From: Curtobacterium caseinilyticum
Lineage (GTDB): Bacteria; Actinomycetota; Actinomycetes; Actinomycetales; Microbacteriaceae
Reading direction: 5' to 3'
Assembly: GCF_030363035.1 (NCBI RefSeq)
Contig: NZ_JAUCMN010000005.1
Span: 62,001-126,000 of the forward strand
Length of the DNA: 64,000 nucleotides
Made by a program: the position numbers and the translations under genes. The notes beneath the pieces were generated by a model. It saw only the letters and a program-made list of their open reading frames with translations. It made no database searches and was not told the origin of the DNA. Of the stretch, positions 55,010 through 63,120 are shown in pieces (the first letter of the stretch is position 1; each line of letters starts with the position of its first letter).

Positions 55010-57481
55010 ATGACGATCGTGCTCGACCCCTTCGACCAGTCCCCCGAGCCGGGCGCGGGCAACCGCTCCGGCGGGTACGACGACCCCTTCACCGCGGGTC
55101 TCAACCCCCAGCAGAAGGAAGCCGTCGAGTACCGCGGCGAGTCACTGCTCATCGTGGCGGGCGCGGGCTCGGGCAAGACGAGCGTCCTCACCCGGCGCAT
55201 CGCGCTGCTGCTCGCCAACCGCGAGGCCTGGCCGTCGCAGATCCTCGCGATCACCTTCACGAACAAGGCTGCCGCCGAGATGCGCGAGCGCGTGCAGGCC
55301 CTGGTCGGGCAGGCAGCCGAGGGCATGTGGATCTCCACGTTCCACTCGGCGTGCGTGCGGATCCTCCGGCGCGAGGCCGAGCGCTTCGGGTTCCCGCAGT
55401 CGTTCACGATCTACGACTCCGCCGACTCGCGCGCGCTGCTCAAGCGGATCATCAAGGAGCTCGAGGCGGACTCGCTCGGGTTGACCGTCGGTGCTGCCGC
55501 GTCGAAGATCTCGAAGCTCAAGAACGAGCTGCAGGACATCGACACCTACGCGCGCAACATCAACGTGAACGACCCGCAGGAGGTCATGTTCACCGAGGTG
55601 TTCCGGCGGTACACGAACGAGCTCCGCCGCGCGAACGCGTTCGACTTCGACGACCTGATCGGGCAGACCGTCTTCCTGTTCCGCGCGTTCCCCGAGGTCG
55701 CCGCGCTCTACCAGCGCCGCTTCCGGTTCGTCCTGGTCGACGAGTACCAGGACACCAACCACGCGCAGTACGCCCTGATCCGTGAGCTCACCCGACCGGT
55801 CCCCGTGGAGCAGGTCGACAAGCTCGAGGACGCCGGGCAGCACGTGGAGCGCATGCGCGAGGCGGACGGGTCGATCGCGCCGGCGTCGCTCACGGTCGTC
55901 GGTGACTCGGACCAGTCGATCTACGCCTTCCGAGGCGCCGACATCCGCAACATCGTCGAGTTCGAGCGCGACTTCCCGAACTCCAAGGTGATCCTGCTCG
56001 AGCAGAACTACCGCTCGACGCAGACCATCCTCGACGCCGCGAACGCCGTCATCGCGAACAACTTCGACCGGCAGGCCAAGAACCTGTTCACCGACGTCGG
56101 TGCCGGCGACAAGATCGTCGGCTTCACCGGGTACACCGGCCACGACGAGGCGCAGTTCGTCGCGGACGAGATCCAGCGCCTGCACGACGAGGGCACGTCC
56201 TACCGCGACATGGCGGTGTTCTACCGGACCAACTCGCAGACGCGTGCGCTCGAGGAGATCTTCATCCGCTCGGCGATCCCGTACCGGGTGCTCGGCGGCA
56301 CGAAGTTCTACGAGCGTGCGGAGATCAAGGACGCCATGGCGTACCTGATCACCGTCGCCAACCCGGCCGACCCGCTGTCGCTCCGGCGCATCCTCAACGT
56401 GCCGAAGCGCGGCATCGGCGCCGTGACGGAGACGGCACTGCAGCGCTACGCCGACGAGCACGAGACCTCGATGCGCGACGCCCTGCGGCACGCCGACGAG
56501 CTCGGCTTCGGGCCGAAGGTGCGGACCGCGATCACGTCGTTCGCCGCGCTGCTCGACGACGTGGCGTCGCGGGCGGCGACACAGCCGGTCGTGGACACGC
56601 TCACGCAGCTGCTCGACGGCTCCGGTCTGCTCGAGAACCTGCGGAAGTCGCCCGACGCGCAGGACGCCGCACGCGCCGACAACATCGACGAGCTCGTCGC
56701 GGTGACCCGGGAGTTCCAGAAGAACAACCCCGAGGGAACCCTGTCCGACTTCCTGACCGAGGTGTCCCTCGTCGCGGCGGCGGACGAGCTCGACGACTCC
56801 TCGGGCACGGTGTCGCTCATGACGCTGCACACGGCGAAGGGCCTGGAGTACGACGCGGTGTTCCTGACCGGCGTCGAGGAGGACCTGCTGCCGCACCGGA
56901 TGTCCGCGAACGAGCCCGGTGGCCCGTCGGAGGAACGCCGGCTGTTCTACGTCGGCATCACCCGGGCGAAGAAGTCGCTGTTCCTGTCGCTGGCGATGAC
57001 CCGGGCGCAGTTCGGTGACGTCAACGTCGCGATGCCCTCCCGCTTCCTGCAGGAGATCCCCGAGGGCCTGATCGAGTGGAAGCAGTCGCCGGGCATGGCG
57101 AACAGCCGCGGTGGCACCGAGCCCCGCGCGCTGAACGCTCGACGCGGTGGTGGTCCCGGCGGCTTCGGCGGCGCGGGCGGCGGCGGAGACGGCGGCGGGT
57201 ACCGCGGAGGCGGTGGCTTCGGTGGTGGGTCGTACGACCGCGCCGCCGCGGCCGCGAAGACCCGCCCGAAGACCGAGTGGGCGAACCGGGTGTCCGGGCA
57301 GGTGCGCGACAACGGCGACATGGAACTCGTGGCCGGCGACCGGATCAAGCACGTCGACTTCGGCGAGGGCACGGTGTCCGCGGTGACCGGTCAGGGCGCC
57401 AAGCGCATCGCCGAGATCGCGTTCGACGCCGCGGGCCGCAAGAAGCTCCTCATCAAGATCGCGCCGATCGAGAAGCTCTAG
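55010..57481 (+). CDS. pcrA: ATP-dependent DNA helicase, PcrA/UvrD
   Basis: 823 residues. SF1A helicase for repair and replication conflicts. Walker A VAGAGSGKTSVL, AITFTNKAAAEMRERV, Walker B VDEYQDTNHAQY, GDSDQSIYAFRGAD, EQNYRS, TLHTAKGLEYDAVF and YVGITRAKK. After the helicase core comes a Gly-rich linker (about 705-740) and a C-terminal Tudor-like domain (ELVAGDRIKHVDFGEGTVSAV) that binds RNA polymerase in PcrA. TAGACT (54995-55000) lies nine bases before the ATG. Twelve bases after gdpD. Confidence 0.97.
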   Translation: MTIVLDPFDQSPEPGAGNRSGGYDDPFTAGLNPQQKEAVEYRGESLLIVAGAGSGKTSVLTRRIALLLANREAWPSQILAITFTNKAAAEMRERVQALVGQAAEGMWISTFHSACVRILRREAERFGFPQSFTIYDSADSRALLKRIIKELEADSLGLTVGAAASKISKLKNELQDIDTYARNINVNDPQEVMFTEVFRRYTNELRRANAFDFDDLIGQTVFLFRAFPEVAALYQRRFRFVLVDEYQDTNHAQYALIRELTRPVPVEQVDKLEDAGQHVERMREADGSIAPASLTVVGDSDQSIYAFRGADIRNIVEFERDFPNSKVILLEQNYRSTQTILDAANAVIANNFDRQAKNLFTDVGAGDKIVGFTGYTGHDEAQFVADEIQRLHDEGTSYRDMAVFYRTNSQTRALEEIFIRSAIPYRVLGGTKFYERAEIKDAMAYLITVANPADPLSLRRILNVPKRGIGAVTETALQRYADEHETSMRDALRHADELGFGPKVRTAITSFAALLDDVASRAATQPVVDTLTQLLDGSGLLENLRKSPDAQDAARADNIDELVAVTREFQKNNPEGTLSDFLTEVSLVAAADELDDSSGTVSLMTLHTAKGLEYDAVFLTGVEEDLLPHRMSANEPGGPSEERRLFYVGITRAKKSLFLSLAMTRAQFGDVNVAMPSRFLQEIPEGLIEWKQSPGMANSRGGTEPRALNARRGGGPGGFGGAGGGGDGGGYRGGGGFGGGSYDRAAAAAKTRPKTEWANRVSGQVRDNGDMELVAGDRIKHVDFGEGTVSAVTGQGAKRIAEIAFDAAGRKKLLIKIAPIEKL

Positions 57482-57497
57482 CGGACCCGCCGCGCGC

Positions 57498-58133
57498 CTA
57501 CGGCTGCAGCCGCGCCACGTCCCACCCGTCGCCCGCGCGGACGTACTGCAGCCGCCGGTGCATCCGATCGCGGCTGCCCTGCCAGAACTCCACCAGGTCC
57601 GGCTCGAGCCGCCACGCCACCCAGCCATCGGGCCGGGGCACGTCGTCGTCGGACTCGTCGAGCAGCACGTTGGCGTCGTCGATCAGGTCCTGCAGCGTCC
57701 GCGGTTCGAGCACGTCGGACTGGTCGACGATCGCGGTCGCGGCGCGGGACTTCGGTGACCGGTCGGCGAACAGCGCGTCGGACTCCTCGTCGGACAGCTG
57801 GACCGCACGACCCTCGAACCGGAGCTGCTGCATGCTCTCACGCCAGTAGACCTGCAGCGCAGCGTGCGGGTTCTCGGCGAGCTGCCGACCCTTCGGGCTG
57901 AGCGTCGAGGTGCCGAAGACGAGCCCACGGTCGTCGAGGCGCTTGACGTCCACGGTCCGCGCGGACACCCGGCCGTCGGCGCCGGCGGTCGCGAGGGTCA
58001 TCGACATCGGCTCGGAGACGTCACGGTCGGACGCGCCGTCGAGCCACGTGCGGGCGACGTCGAACGGCGAGGCGGGCGGAGCGTCGAACTCGGGCAGGTG
58101 CAGGGAGTCGTCCCCGGACAGCGAAGCGGACAT
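57498..58133 (-). CDS. pdxH: Pyridoxal 5'-phosphate synthase (PNPOx family)
   Basis: 211 residues. Oxidises pyridoxine or pyridoxamine phosphate with FMN. SMTLATAGADGRVSARTVDVKRLDDRGLVFGT split by the strand turn is the FMN-binding start; LQVYWRESMQQLRFEGRAVQLSD and VEFWQGSRDRMHRRLQY near the C-terminus bind substrate; the end VARLQP is typical. ATG at 58133 follows a G-rich stretch. Convergent with pcrA, 16 bases between stops. PLP made here would serve the Alr enzymes, a general link only. Confidence 0.92.
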   Translation of the reverse strand: MSASLSGDDSLHLPEFDAPPASPFDVARTWLDGASDRDVSEPMSMTLATAGADGRVSARTVDVKRLDDRGLVFGTSTLSPKGRQLAENPHAALQVYWRESMQQLRFEGRAVQLSDEESDALFADRSPKSRAATAIVDQSDVLEPRTLQDLIDDANVLLDESDDDVPRPDGWVAWRLEPDLVEFWQGSRDRMHRRLQYVRAGDGWDVARLQP

Positions 58134-58166
58134 GCCCCCACCCAACCGTGCCCTGGTCGCTGCCGC

Positions 58167-59051
58167 TCAGGTTCGTGGTCGGTGCGCGTACCGCGCTGCG
58201 GTCCGGTGCATCGCACGCAGGAGCAGTGGTCCGGGCAGGCGGAGCACCCACCCCGGCACGAGGGCGCGCACGCCGCGAACGAGCCGCACGGTGCGTCGGA
58301 AGCGCTGCTGTTCGCGCGGCCCCCACGCCGCGCCGTACTGCGTGCGCAGCGCCTCCGGGAGCATCCCGACGGTGACGATCCGGACGAGGGGCATCGCCGC
58401 TCGCACCCAGCGCGGCGCGAACCGCGGGTGCAGCAGGTCCCGCACGATCCCGCGGGCGTCCTCGGTCACGCGCAGGGTCGGCAGGGTCCGCTCCCACCAG
58501 GCGTCGAAGGCCGCCACCGAGTCGAACCAGCCGTCCGCAGGGACCCGCAGTGCGGTCGCGATCGGGGCGTAGGCCGCCAGGACCCGCTCGGCGTCGTCGG
58601 TCGACAGCGGGTCGCCGAACAGGGCGTGCGCGCTCCGTGCGGAGTCGAACAGCGTGGCGGCGACCCAGCGCTGCCGGTCGACCTCGTCGGCCCCCGCGAC
58701 CGCTCGGTGGGCACGGTTGACGAACGCTGTCGCGACGGCAGCGTCGGCCTCGGTCCCGGTGACGACGGCGTAGACGAACATCAGGGTGTGGGCCAGCCGC
58801 TGCTGTGGTCGGCGGGCGAAGTCAGAGTGCCGCCGGACACCCGCCCCCACCACCGGATCGGCGATCTGCAGCAGGATCGCGCGGCCGCCCGCCGCGACGG
58901 GCGTGCTGTCGGCCAGCCACCGACGCAGGTCGCGATCACCACGCTGCGGACGGGAGGCCCGCTGCCGGGCCGCCACGGCCGTCCGGCCGGCCGTCCCCGC
59001 GGCTCGGCCGGCGGGGCGGGGGTGGGACGGGCCTCCCGGCCGTCGCGTCAC
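58167..59051 (-). CDS. DUF2236 / MpaB-family oxygenase-like protein
   Basis: 294 residues. LLQIADPVVGAGVRRHSDFARRPQQRLAHTLMFVYAV is the family core with its His residues; FVNRAHRAVAG, WVAATLFDSARSA and a membrane-proximal C-terminus follow. The group relates to latex clearing and MpaB enzymes with heme; role unknown. The family region starts near residue 45; the only normal start upstream is the GTG at 59051, which overlaps the stop of the preceding gene (GTGA). Residues 2-40 are then encoded by a family B repeat region, so the N-terminus looks repeat-derived, or a CTG start is used. Confidence 0.75.
   Translation of the reverse strand: MTRRPGGPSHPRPAGRAAGTAGRTAVAARQRASRPQRGDRDLRRWLADSTPVAAGGRAILLQIADPVVGAGVRRHSDFARRPQQRLAHTLMFVYAVVTGTEADAAVATAFVNRAHRAVAGADEVDRQRWVAATLFDSARSAHALFGDPLSTDDAERVLAAYAPIATALRVPADGWFDSVAAFDAWWERTLPTLRVTEDARGIVRDLLHPRFAPRWVRAAMPLVRIVTVGMLPEALRTQYGAAWGPREQQRFRRTVRLVRGVRALVPGWVLRLPGPLLLRAMHRTAARYAHRPRT
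58947..59044. repeat. Family B arms around a GC-rich insert, copy B5
   Basis: CGGACGGGAGGC (58947-58958) and GCCTCCCGGCCG (59031 onward) are imperfect inverted arms about 72 bases apart. The interior has further GGCCG palindromes. It lies over the 5' end of the DUF2236 gene. Confidence 0.6.
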
Positions 59052-59410
59052 GGACGTGGCCCGGTTCGTCGTGCCCGCCGGAGCGGAGCGGTGTCGAGGA
59101 GCAGGGCGGCGGCCAGGGCGGCCGCACCGCCGATCAGCGCACCGACCAGCCACGCGGTGTTGACGAACGTGCCGCTCGCAGCCGCCAGCAGCGTCACGAC
59201 CAGCCAGATCGCCGGGAGTGGCCAGCGGTGCGCCGTCGCGCCGGTGACCAGGGCGAGCGCGACGCCGGCGACGAGCAGCGGGAGCCAGGCGACCCCGGCG
59301 GCCCGAGCGCCCGAGTGGGCCGCCGCGGCGACGAGCAGCAGGGACGCCAACGAGAGGAGCCGGGCCAGCGCGGGCGTGGCACGGACACGGTCGCGGACGC
59401 CACGGAGCAC
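59048..59410 (-). CDS. Small membrane protein
   Basis: 120 residues, three or four membrane segments: LARLLSLASLLLVAAAAHS, GVAWLPLLVAGVALALVTG, LPAIWLVVTLLAAASG and AWLVGALIGGAAALAAALLL. No family recognised. Leaderless GTG: TACGAT (59422-59417 on this strand), gap six, which rejects the longer open frame. Stop overlaps the DUF2236 start, so the two form a coupled pair. Confidence 0.7.
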   Translation of the reverse strand: MLRGVRDRVRATPALARLLSLASLLLVAAAAHSGARAAGVAWLPLLVAGVALALVTGATAHRWPLPAIWLVVTLLAAASGTFVNTAWLVGALIGGAAALAAALLLDTAPLRRARRTGPRP

Positions 59411-59452
59411 GGCCCGATCGTACTGGGCCGTGCTCCGGAGGACATCGGGTGA

Positions 59453-59508
59453 CCGGTGCTCAGTGTCCGGTGCTCGGTGTCCGGTGCTCAGTGTCCGGTG
59501 CTCAGAGC
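59453..59508. repeat. 14-bp tandem repeat, four units
   Basis: Units CCGGTGCTCAGTGT (453), CCGGTGCTCGGTGT (467), CCGGTGCTCAGTGT (481), CCGGTGCTCAGAGC (495), counted from 59000. The last unit supplies the stop codon of the minus-strand acidic-protein gene. Confidence 0.88.
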
Positions 59509-59795
59509 GGCTTGGTGCCGAGGTCGCCGCCGAGGTCAGGACGGTCCTCGTCGCCGTCGTGCTCCCACAGGTCGGGCGAGCCCTCGCGGGGTGCGCCACC
59601 GGTGGGGCCGTCGTCGGAGCCGTCGCCCGGCTGCGGCTCGACGGTCTCGCCGGCGACGGCGTCGTTCGTGACGGTCTCGAGGGACTCCTCGGACTCGTCG
59701 ACCTCGTACGGGCCCACGTGCTCGCGGTCCACGTCGTCGTTGCGGCGCTCCTGGGCGTCGAAGTCGTCGACGGGGCTGATGCCGGGGTCGCTCAT
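59502..59795 (-). CDS. Small acidic protein of unknown function
   Basis: 97 residues, about one third Asp or Glu, no hydrophobic core, so probably disordered. Starts MSDPGISPVDDFDAQERRND. No family recognised. The ATG at 59795 has GGAAGGA upstream, which supports translation. The stop lies in the last unit of the 14-bp array. Confidence 0.65.
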   Translation of the reverse strand: MSDPGISPVDDFDAQERRNDDVDREHVGPYEVDESEESLETVTNDAVAGETVEPQPGDGSDDGPTGGAPREGSPDLWEHDGDEDRPDLGGDLGTKPL

Positions 59796-59978
59796 GGTGC
59801 AGTCCTTCCGTGGGAGGGTCGGGCTCCGGCGTCGTGGGTGCCGGTGCCGTCGGGGCCTTCCTGTGTACGCCGTCCGCCTGACGGGTCGTCCGGTCAGCGC
59901 AGTCGGTGCCCGGCTTCGCGTCGCGTTCACCTCGGCGTCACCTGCGGGTCATGCGCGCCGGTCACACTCGCCGTGCTC

Positions 59979-60031
59979 GGGGGAGTGGAGCGCGGTCGCC
60001 GACGGGTGGTCGAGCGACCGCGCCTTCCCCC
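59979..60031 (-). terminator. Terminator of recQ
   Basis: Nested stems GGGGGA / TCCCCC (outer) and GCGCGGTCGC / GCGACCGCGC (59990-60023). Lies 15 bases after the minus-strand recQ stop. The remaining gap 59796-59978 shows no gene. Confidence 0.75.
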
Positions 60032-60045
60032 GTCCGAGCGGTGCG

Positions 60046-61677
60046 TCAGACCCGTTCGAGCAGGTGCCGCTCCTCGACGTCGGCGAGTCCGAGGGTCTTG
60101 TAGCCGGCGGACTCGAAGAAGACCGTCAGCCGGTCGTCCTCCGTGCTCATGACCGTGCCGCGACCCCACTGTGCGTGCTCGACCGGCGCCTCCGGCGGCC
60201 AGGCGTCGTCGTTCGCGCCGTCGGCACCGTGGGCTGCGTCGTCGTAGGCCGTCCCCGAGGTGCACGTGTCGCAGTTGCCGCACGGCTCGGCGAGCTCGTC
60301 GCCGAAGTACCCGAGCAGGAACTGCCGACGGCACCCCGAGGTCTCGGCGAACCGGCGCATCATCGCGATGCGCGACTCCTCGATCTCCTCGCGTTCCTTC
60401 GCCTGCGCCTTGGCGAGACCGGCTGCGGCCTCGGCGTCCCGCGGACCGTCCGCGCGGCGCGTCAGCCCGTCCTCGCCGTCGTCGAGCGCCCCGGCGTCGA
60501 CGAGCGCGTTCGCCGCGCGGCCGGCGGTCCGGGCAGCCAGTCCCGAGCGCTCGGCGAGGTCGGACCTGGCGATCGCCCCGTCGGCGGGGACGGCGTCGAA
60601 CACGGCGCGCAGCGTGGCCGGCCGCGGCGATCCGGAGGCGAAGAAGCGTCGGAGCCCGAGGTCCTCCGCGCGGTAGTGCATGGTCGCGAGCCCGACGTCG
60701 CCGTCGCGCCCGGCCCGGCCGACCTCCTGGTAGTAGGCGTCGACCGACTCCGGGACGTCGGCGTGGACCACGAAGCGGACGTCGGGCTTGTCGATGCCCA
60801 TGCCGAAGGCGCTGGTCGCGACGACGACGTCGAGGTCGCCGTCGAGGAACTCGTGGTGGACCTGCTCGCGGTCGCGGACCCGGAGACCGGCGTGGTAGGC
60901 CTTCGCCCGGCGGCCGCTCTCGACGAGCTCGTCCGCGTACACCAGGGTCTCGGCGCGGGTCGCGACGTAGACGATGCCGACGCCCTCGAGCCCGACCACC
61001 TGCTCCACCACGGCCTCGCGCTTCGACTCGTCGTCGCTGTGCCGGACGACCTCGAAGCGCAGGTTCGGTCGGTCGAAGCCCGTGGCGACGACGAGGGGGT
61101 CGCGCATGCCGAGTCGCTCGACGATCTCGGTCCGGACGGGCGTCGACCCGGTCGCGGTCATGGCGAGCACCGGGGGACGCCCGAGGCGCTCGATCACCTC
61201 GCCGAGCACCAGGTAGTCCGGGCGGAAGTCGTGGCCCCAGCTCGACACGCAGTGCGCCTCGTCGACCGTGACGAGGGCGACACCGGCGTCGCGGAGGCGG
61301 TCGACGACCTGGTCCTTGGCGAGCTGTTCGGGGGCGAGGAAGACGTAGCGCGCCTCGCCGGAAGCGACCGCGTCCCACGCATCGTCGAGCTCGCGTGCGC
61401 CTCGGGTCGCGTTGATCGTGACGGCGCGGGGAGCGTCCGGGTGGTCCTCGATGCCGACGACCTGGTCCTCCTGCAGGGCGACGAGCGGCGAGACGACGAC
61501 GACCGGGCCGTCCAGGGCGAGGGCGGCGACCTGGTAGATCGCGGACTTGCCCGAGCCGGTCGGCATGAGGGCGAGGGCGTCACGACCGTCGAGGACGGCA
61601 TCGACGACCTGCTCCTGCTCGGGGTGGAGGTCCCAGCCGAAGACGTCGGCGGCACGGGTACGGAGTTCCTTCTGCAC
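60046..61677 (-). CDS. recQ: RecQ-family ATP-dependent DNA helicase
   Basis: 543 residues. 3'-5' helicase for recombination repair. Walker A MPTGSGKSAIYQ, Walker B TVDEAHCVSSWGHDFRPDY, AMTATGS, VATSAFGMGIDKPDVRFV and YYQEVGRAGRDG. Zinc-binding region with GCRRQFLLGYFGD and PCGNCDTC. No HRDC domain follows; the end is EHAQWGRGTVM...LTVFFESAGYKTL, a Tudor-like tail as in PcrA. GTG at 61677 fits the core; the frame is open to 61821 but that stretch holds a family B arm. Confidence 0.93.
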   Translation of the reverse strand: MQKELRTRAADVFGWDLHPEQEQVVDAVLDGRDALALMPTGSGKSAIYQVAALALDGPVVVVSPLVALQEDQVVGIEDHPDAPRAVTINATRGARELDDAWDAVASGEARYVFLAPEQLAKDQVVDRLRDAGVALVTVDEAHCVSSWGHDFRPDYLVLGEVIERLGRPPVLAMTATGSTPVRTEIVERLGMRDPLVVATGFDRPNLRFEVVRHSDDESKREAVVEQVVGLEGVGIVYVATRAETLVYADELVESGRRAKAYHAGLRVRDREQVHHEFLDGDLDVVVATSAFGMGIDKPDVRFVVHADVPESVDAYYQEVGRAGRDGDVGLATMHYRAEDLGLRRFFASGSPRPATLRAVFDAVPADGAIARSDLAERSGLAARTAGRAANALVDAGALDDGEDGLTRRADGPRDAEAAAGLAKAQAKEREEIEESRIAMMRRFAETSGCRRQFLLGYFGDELAEPCGNCDTCTSGTAYDDAAHGADGANDDAWPPEAPVEHAQWGRGTVMSTEDDRLTVFFESAGYKTLGLADVEERHLLERV

Positions 61678-61831
61678 CCGTCGACCGTGCCCCGCGCTCC
61701 CTGTCCGACCGCCCGGCGACTGCGTCCCCCGGCCACCCGCAGACGCGACTCGCGTGACCGGGGTGGGGCGTGCCTCCCGGCCGCCGTCTGACGGTGCGGG
61801 GACCGCGTGTCCCACGTCCACCTGGCGGCGC

Positions 61832-61881
61832 TAGGGTGGTCGCGGCCGTTGTCTCGACATCGAGCGACCCTCGACGTTGAG
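61832..61881 (+). promoter_or_regulatory. sucCD promoter with two near-palindromic direct repeats
   Basis: TAGGGT (61832-61837) is a likely -10. After the start point lie CTCGACATCGAG (61853-61864) and CTCGACGTTGAG (61870-61881), two related 12-bp near-palindromes 17 bases apart, placed where a repressor could block transcription. Confidence 0.45.
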
Positions 61882-61936
61882 TGCGCGACCCGATGACCGA
61901 TGCCGATCGCACGAACCGTGCGGGAAGAAGAACAGC

Positions 61937-63106
61937 GTGGATCTTTTCGAGTACCAGGCCAGGGACCTCTTCGAGTCCTACGGCGTCCCTGTGCTGCAGG
62001 GCATCACCGCCGACACCCCGGAAGAGGCGAGGGCCGCGGCCGAGCGGATCGGCGGCGTGGTCGTCGTCAAGGCGCAGGTGAAGGTCGGCGGTCGCGGCAA
62101 GGCCGGCGGCGTCAAGGTCGCGAAGACCCCGGACGAGGCGTACGAGCACGCGGAGGCGATCCTCGGTCTCGACATCAAGGGCCACACGGTCCAACGGGTG
62201 ATGGTCGCCCAGGGGGCCGACATCGCCGAGGAGTTCTACTTCTCGGTGCTGCTCGACCGGGCGAACCGCTCCTACCTGTCGCTCGTCAGCGTCGAGGGCG
62301 GCATGGAGATCGAGCAGCTCGCGGTCGAGAAGCCCGAGGCGCTCGCCCGCGTCGAGGTGAACCCGCTCACCGGCATCAACGACGCGGCGGCGCAGGACAT
62401 CGCCCGCCAGGCCGGCTTCCCGGACGAGCTCGTCGACCAGGTCGCCGCCGTGTTCGTGAAGCTCTACGACGTGTTCGCGGGCGAGGACGCCACCCTGGTC
62501 GAGGTGAACCCGCTCGTCCGCACGGGCGACGGGCAGATCCTGGCCCTCGACGGCAAGGTCTCGCTCGACGACAACGCCGACTTCCGCCACGAGCAGCACA
62601 AGGACCTCGAGGACACCGCGAGCGAGGACCCGCTCGAGGCCAAGGCGAAGCAGCACGGCCTCAACTACGTGAAGCTCGACGGCGAGGTCGGCGTCATCGG
62701 CAACGGCGCCGGGCTCGTCATGTCGACGCTCGACGTCGTCGCCTACGCCGGTGAGCGCCACGGCGGCGTGAAGCCCGCCAACTTCCTCGACATCGGCGGT
62801 GGCGCCTCGGCCGAGGTCATGGCCAACGGCCTCGACGTCATCCTCGGCGACCCGCAGGTGAAGAGCGTCTTCGTGAACGTCTTCGGCGGCATCACCGCCT
62901 GCGACGCGGTCGCGAACGGCATCGTCGCCGCGCTCGGCATCCTCGGCGACGCGGCGACCAAGCCCCTCGTCGTCCGCCTCGACGGCAACAACGTGGACGA
63001 GGGTCGTCGGATCCTGGCGGAGGCGGCGCACCCGCTCGTCACCGTCGCCGAGACCATGGACGATGCGGCCGAGCAGGCCGCCGAGCTCGCCGCGGCCGCG
63101 GCGTAA
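61937..63106 (+). CDS. sucC: Succinyl-CoA synthetase subunit beta
   Basis: 389 residues, standard length. TCA-cycle enzyme making nucleotide triphosphate from succinyl-CoA. ATP-grasp fold: [19 protein letters not shown] at the start, [31 protein letters not shown] metal-site region, [12 protein letters not shown] and [18 protein letters not shown]. The frame is open to 61877, but the family begins at the GTG at 61937, with GGAAGAAG upstream. sucD follows after 14 bases. Confidence 0.97.
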   Translation: MDLFEYQARDLFESYGVPVLQGITADTPEEARAAAERIGGVVVVKAQVKVGGRGKAGGVKVAKTPDEAYEHAEAILGLDIKGHTVQRVMVAQGADIAEEFYFSVLLDRANRSYLSLVSVEGGMEIEQLAVEKPEALARVEVNPLTGINDAAAQDIARQAGFPDELVDQVAAVFVKLYDVFAGEDATLVEVNPLVRTGDGQILALDGKVSLDDNADFRHEQHKDLEDTASEDPLEAKAKQHGLNYVKLDGEVGVIGNGAGLVMSTLDVVAYAGERHGGVKPANFLDIGGGASAEVMANGLDVILGDPQVKSVFVNVFGGITACDAVANGIVAALGILGDAATKPLVVRLDGNNVDEGRRILAEAAHPLVTVAETMDDAAEQAAELAAAAA

Positions 63107-63120
63107 GGAGCACCAGAGCA

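Noticed and set aside
59453..59508. CRISPR or iteron array at the 14-bp repeats
   Set aside because: Four contiguous units, no spacers, no replication gene nearby.
61678..61821. Longer recQ start at 61821
   Set aside because: The added 48 residues are Gly/Arg/Pro-rich and cover a family B arm; the helicase core begins after the GTG at 61677.
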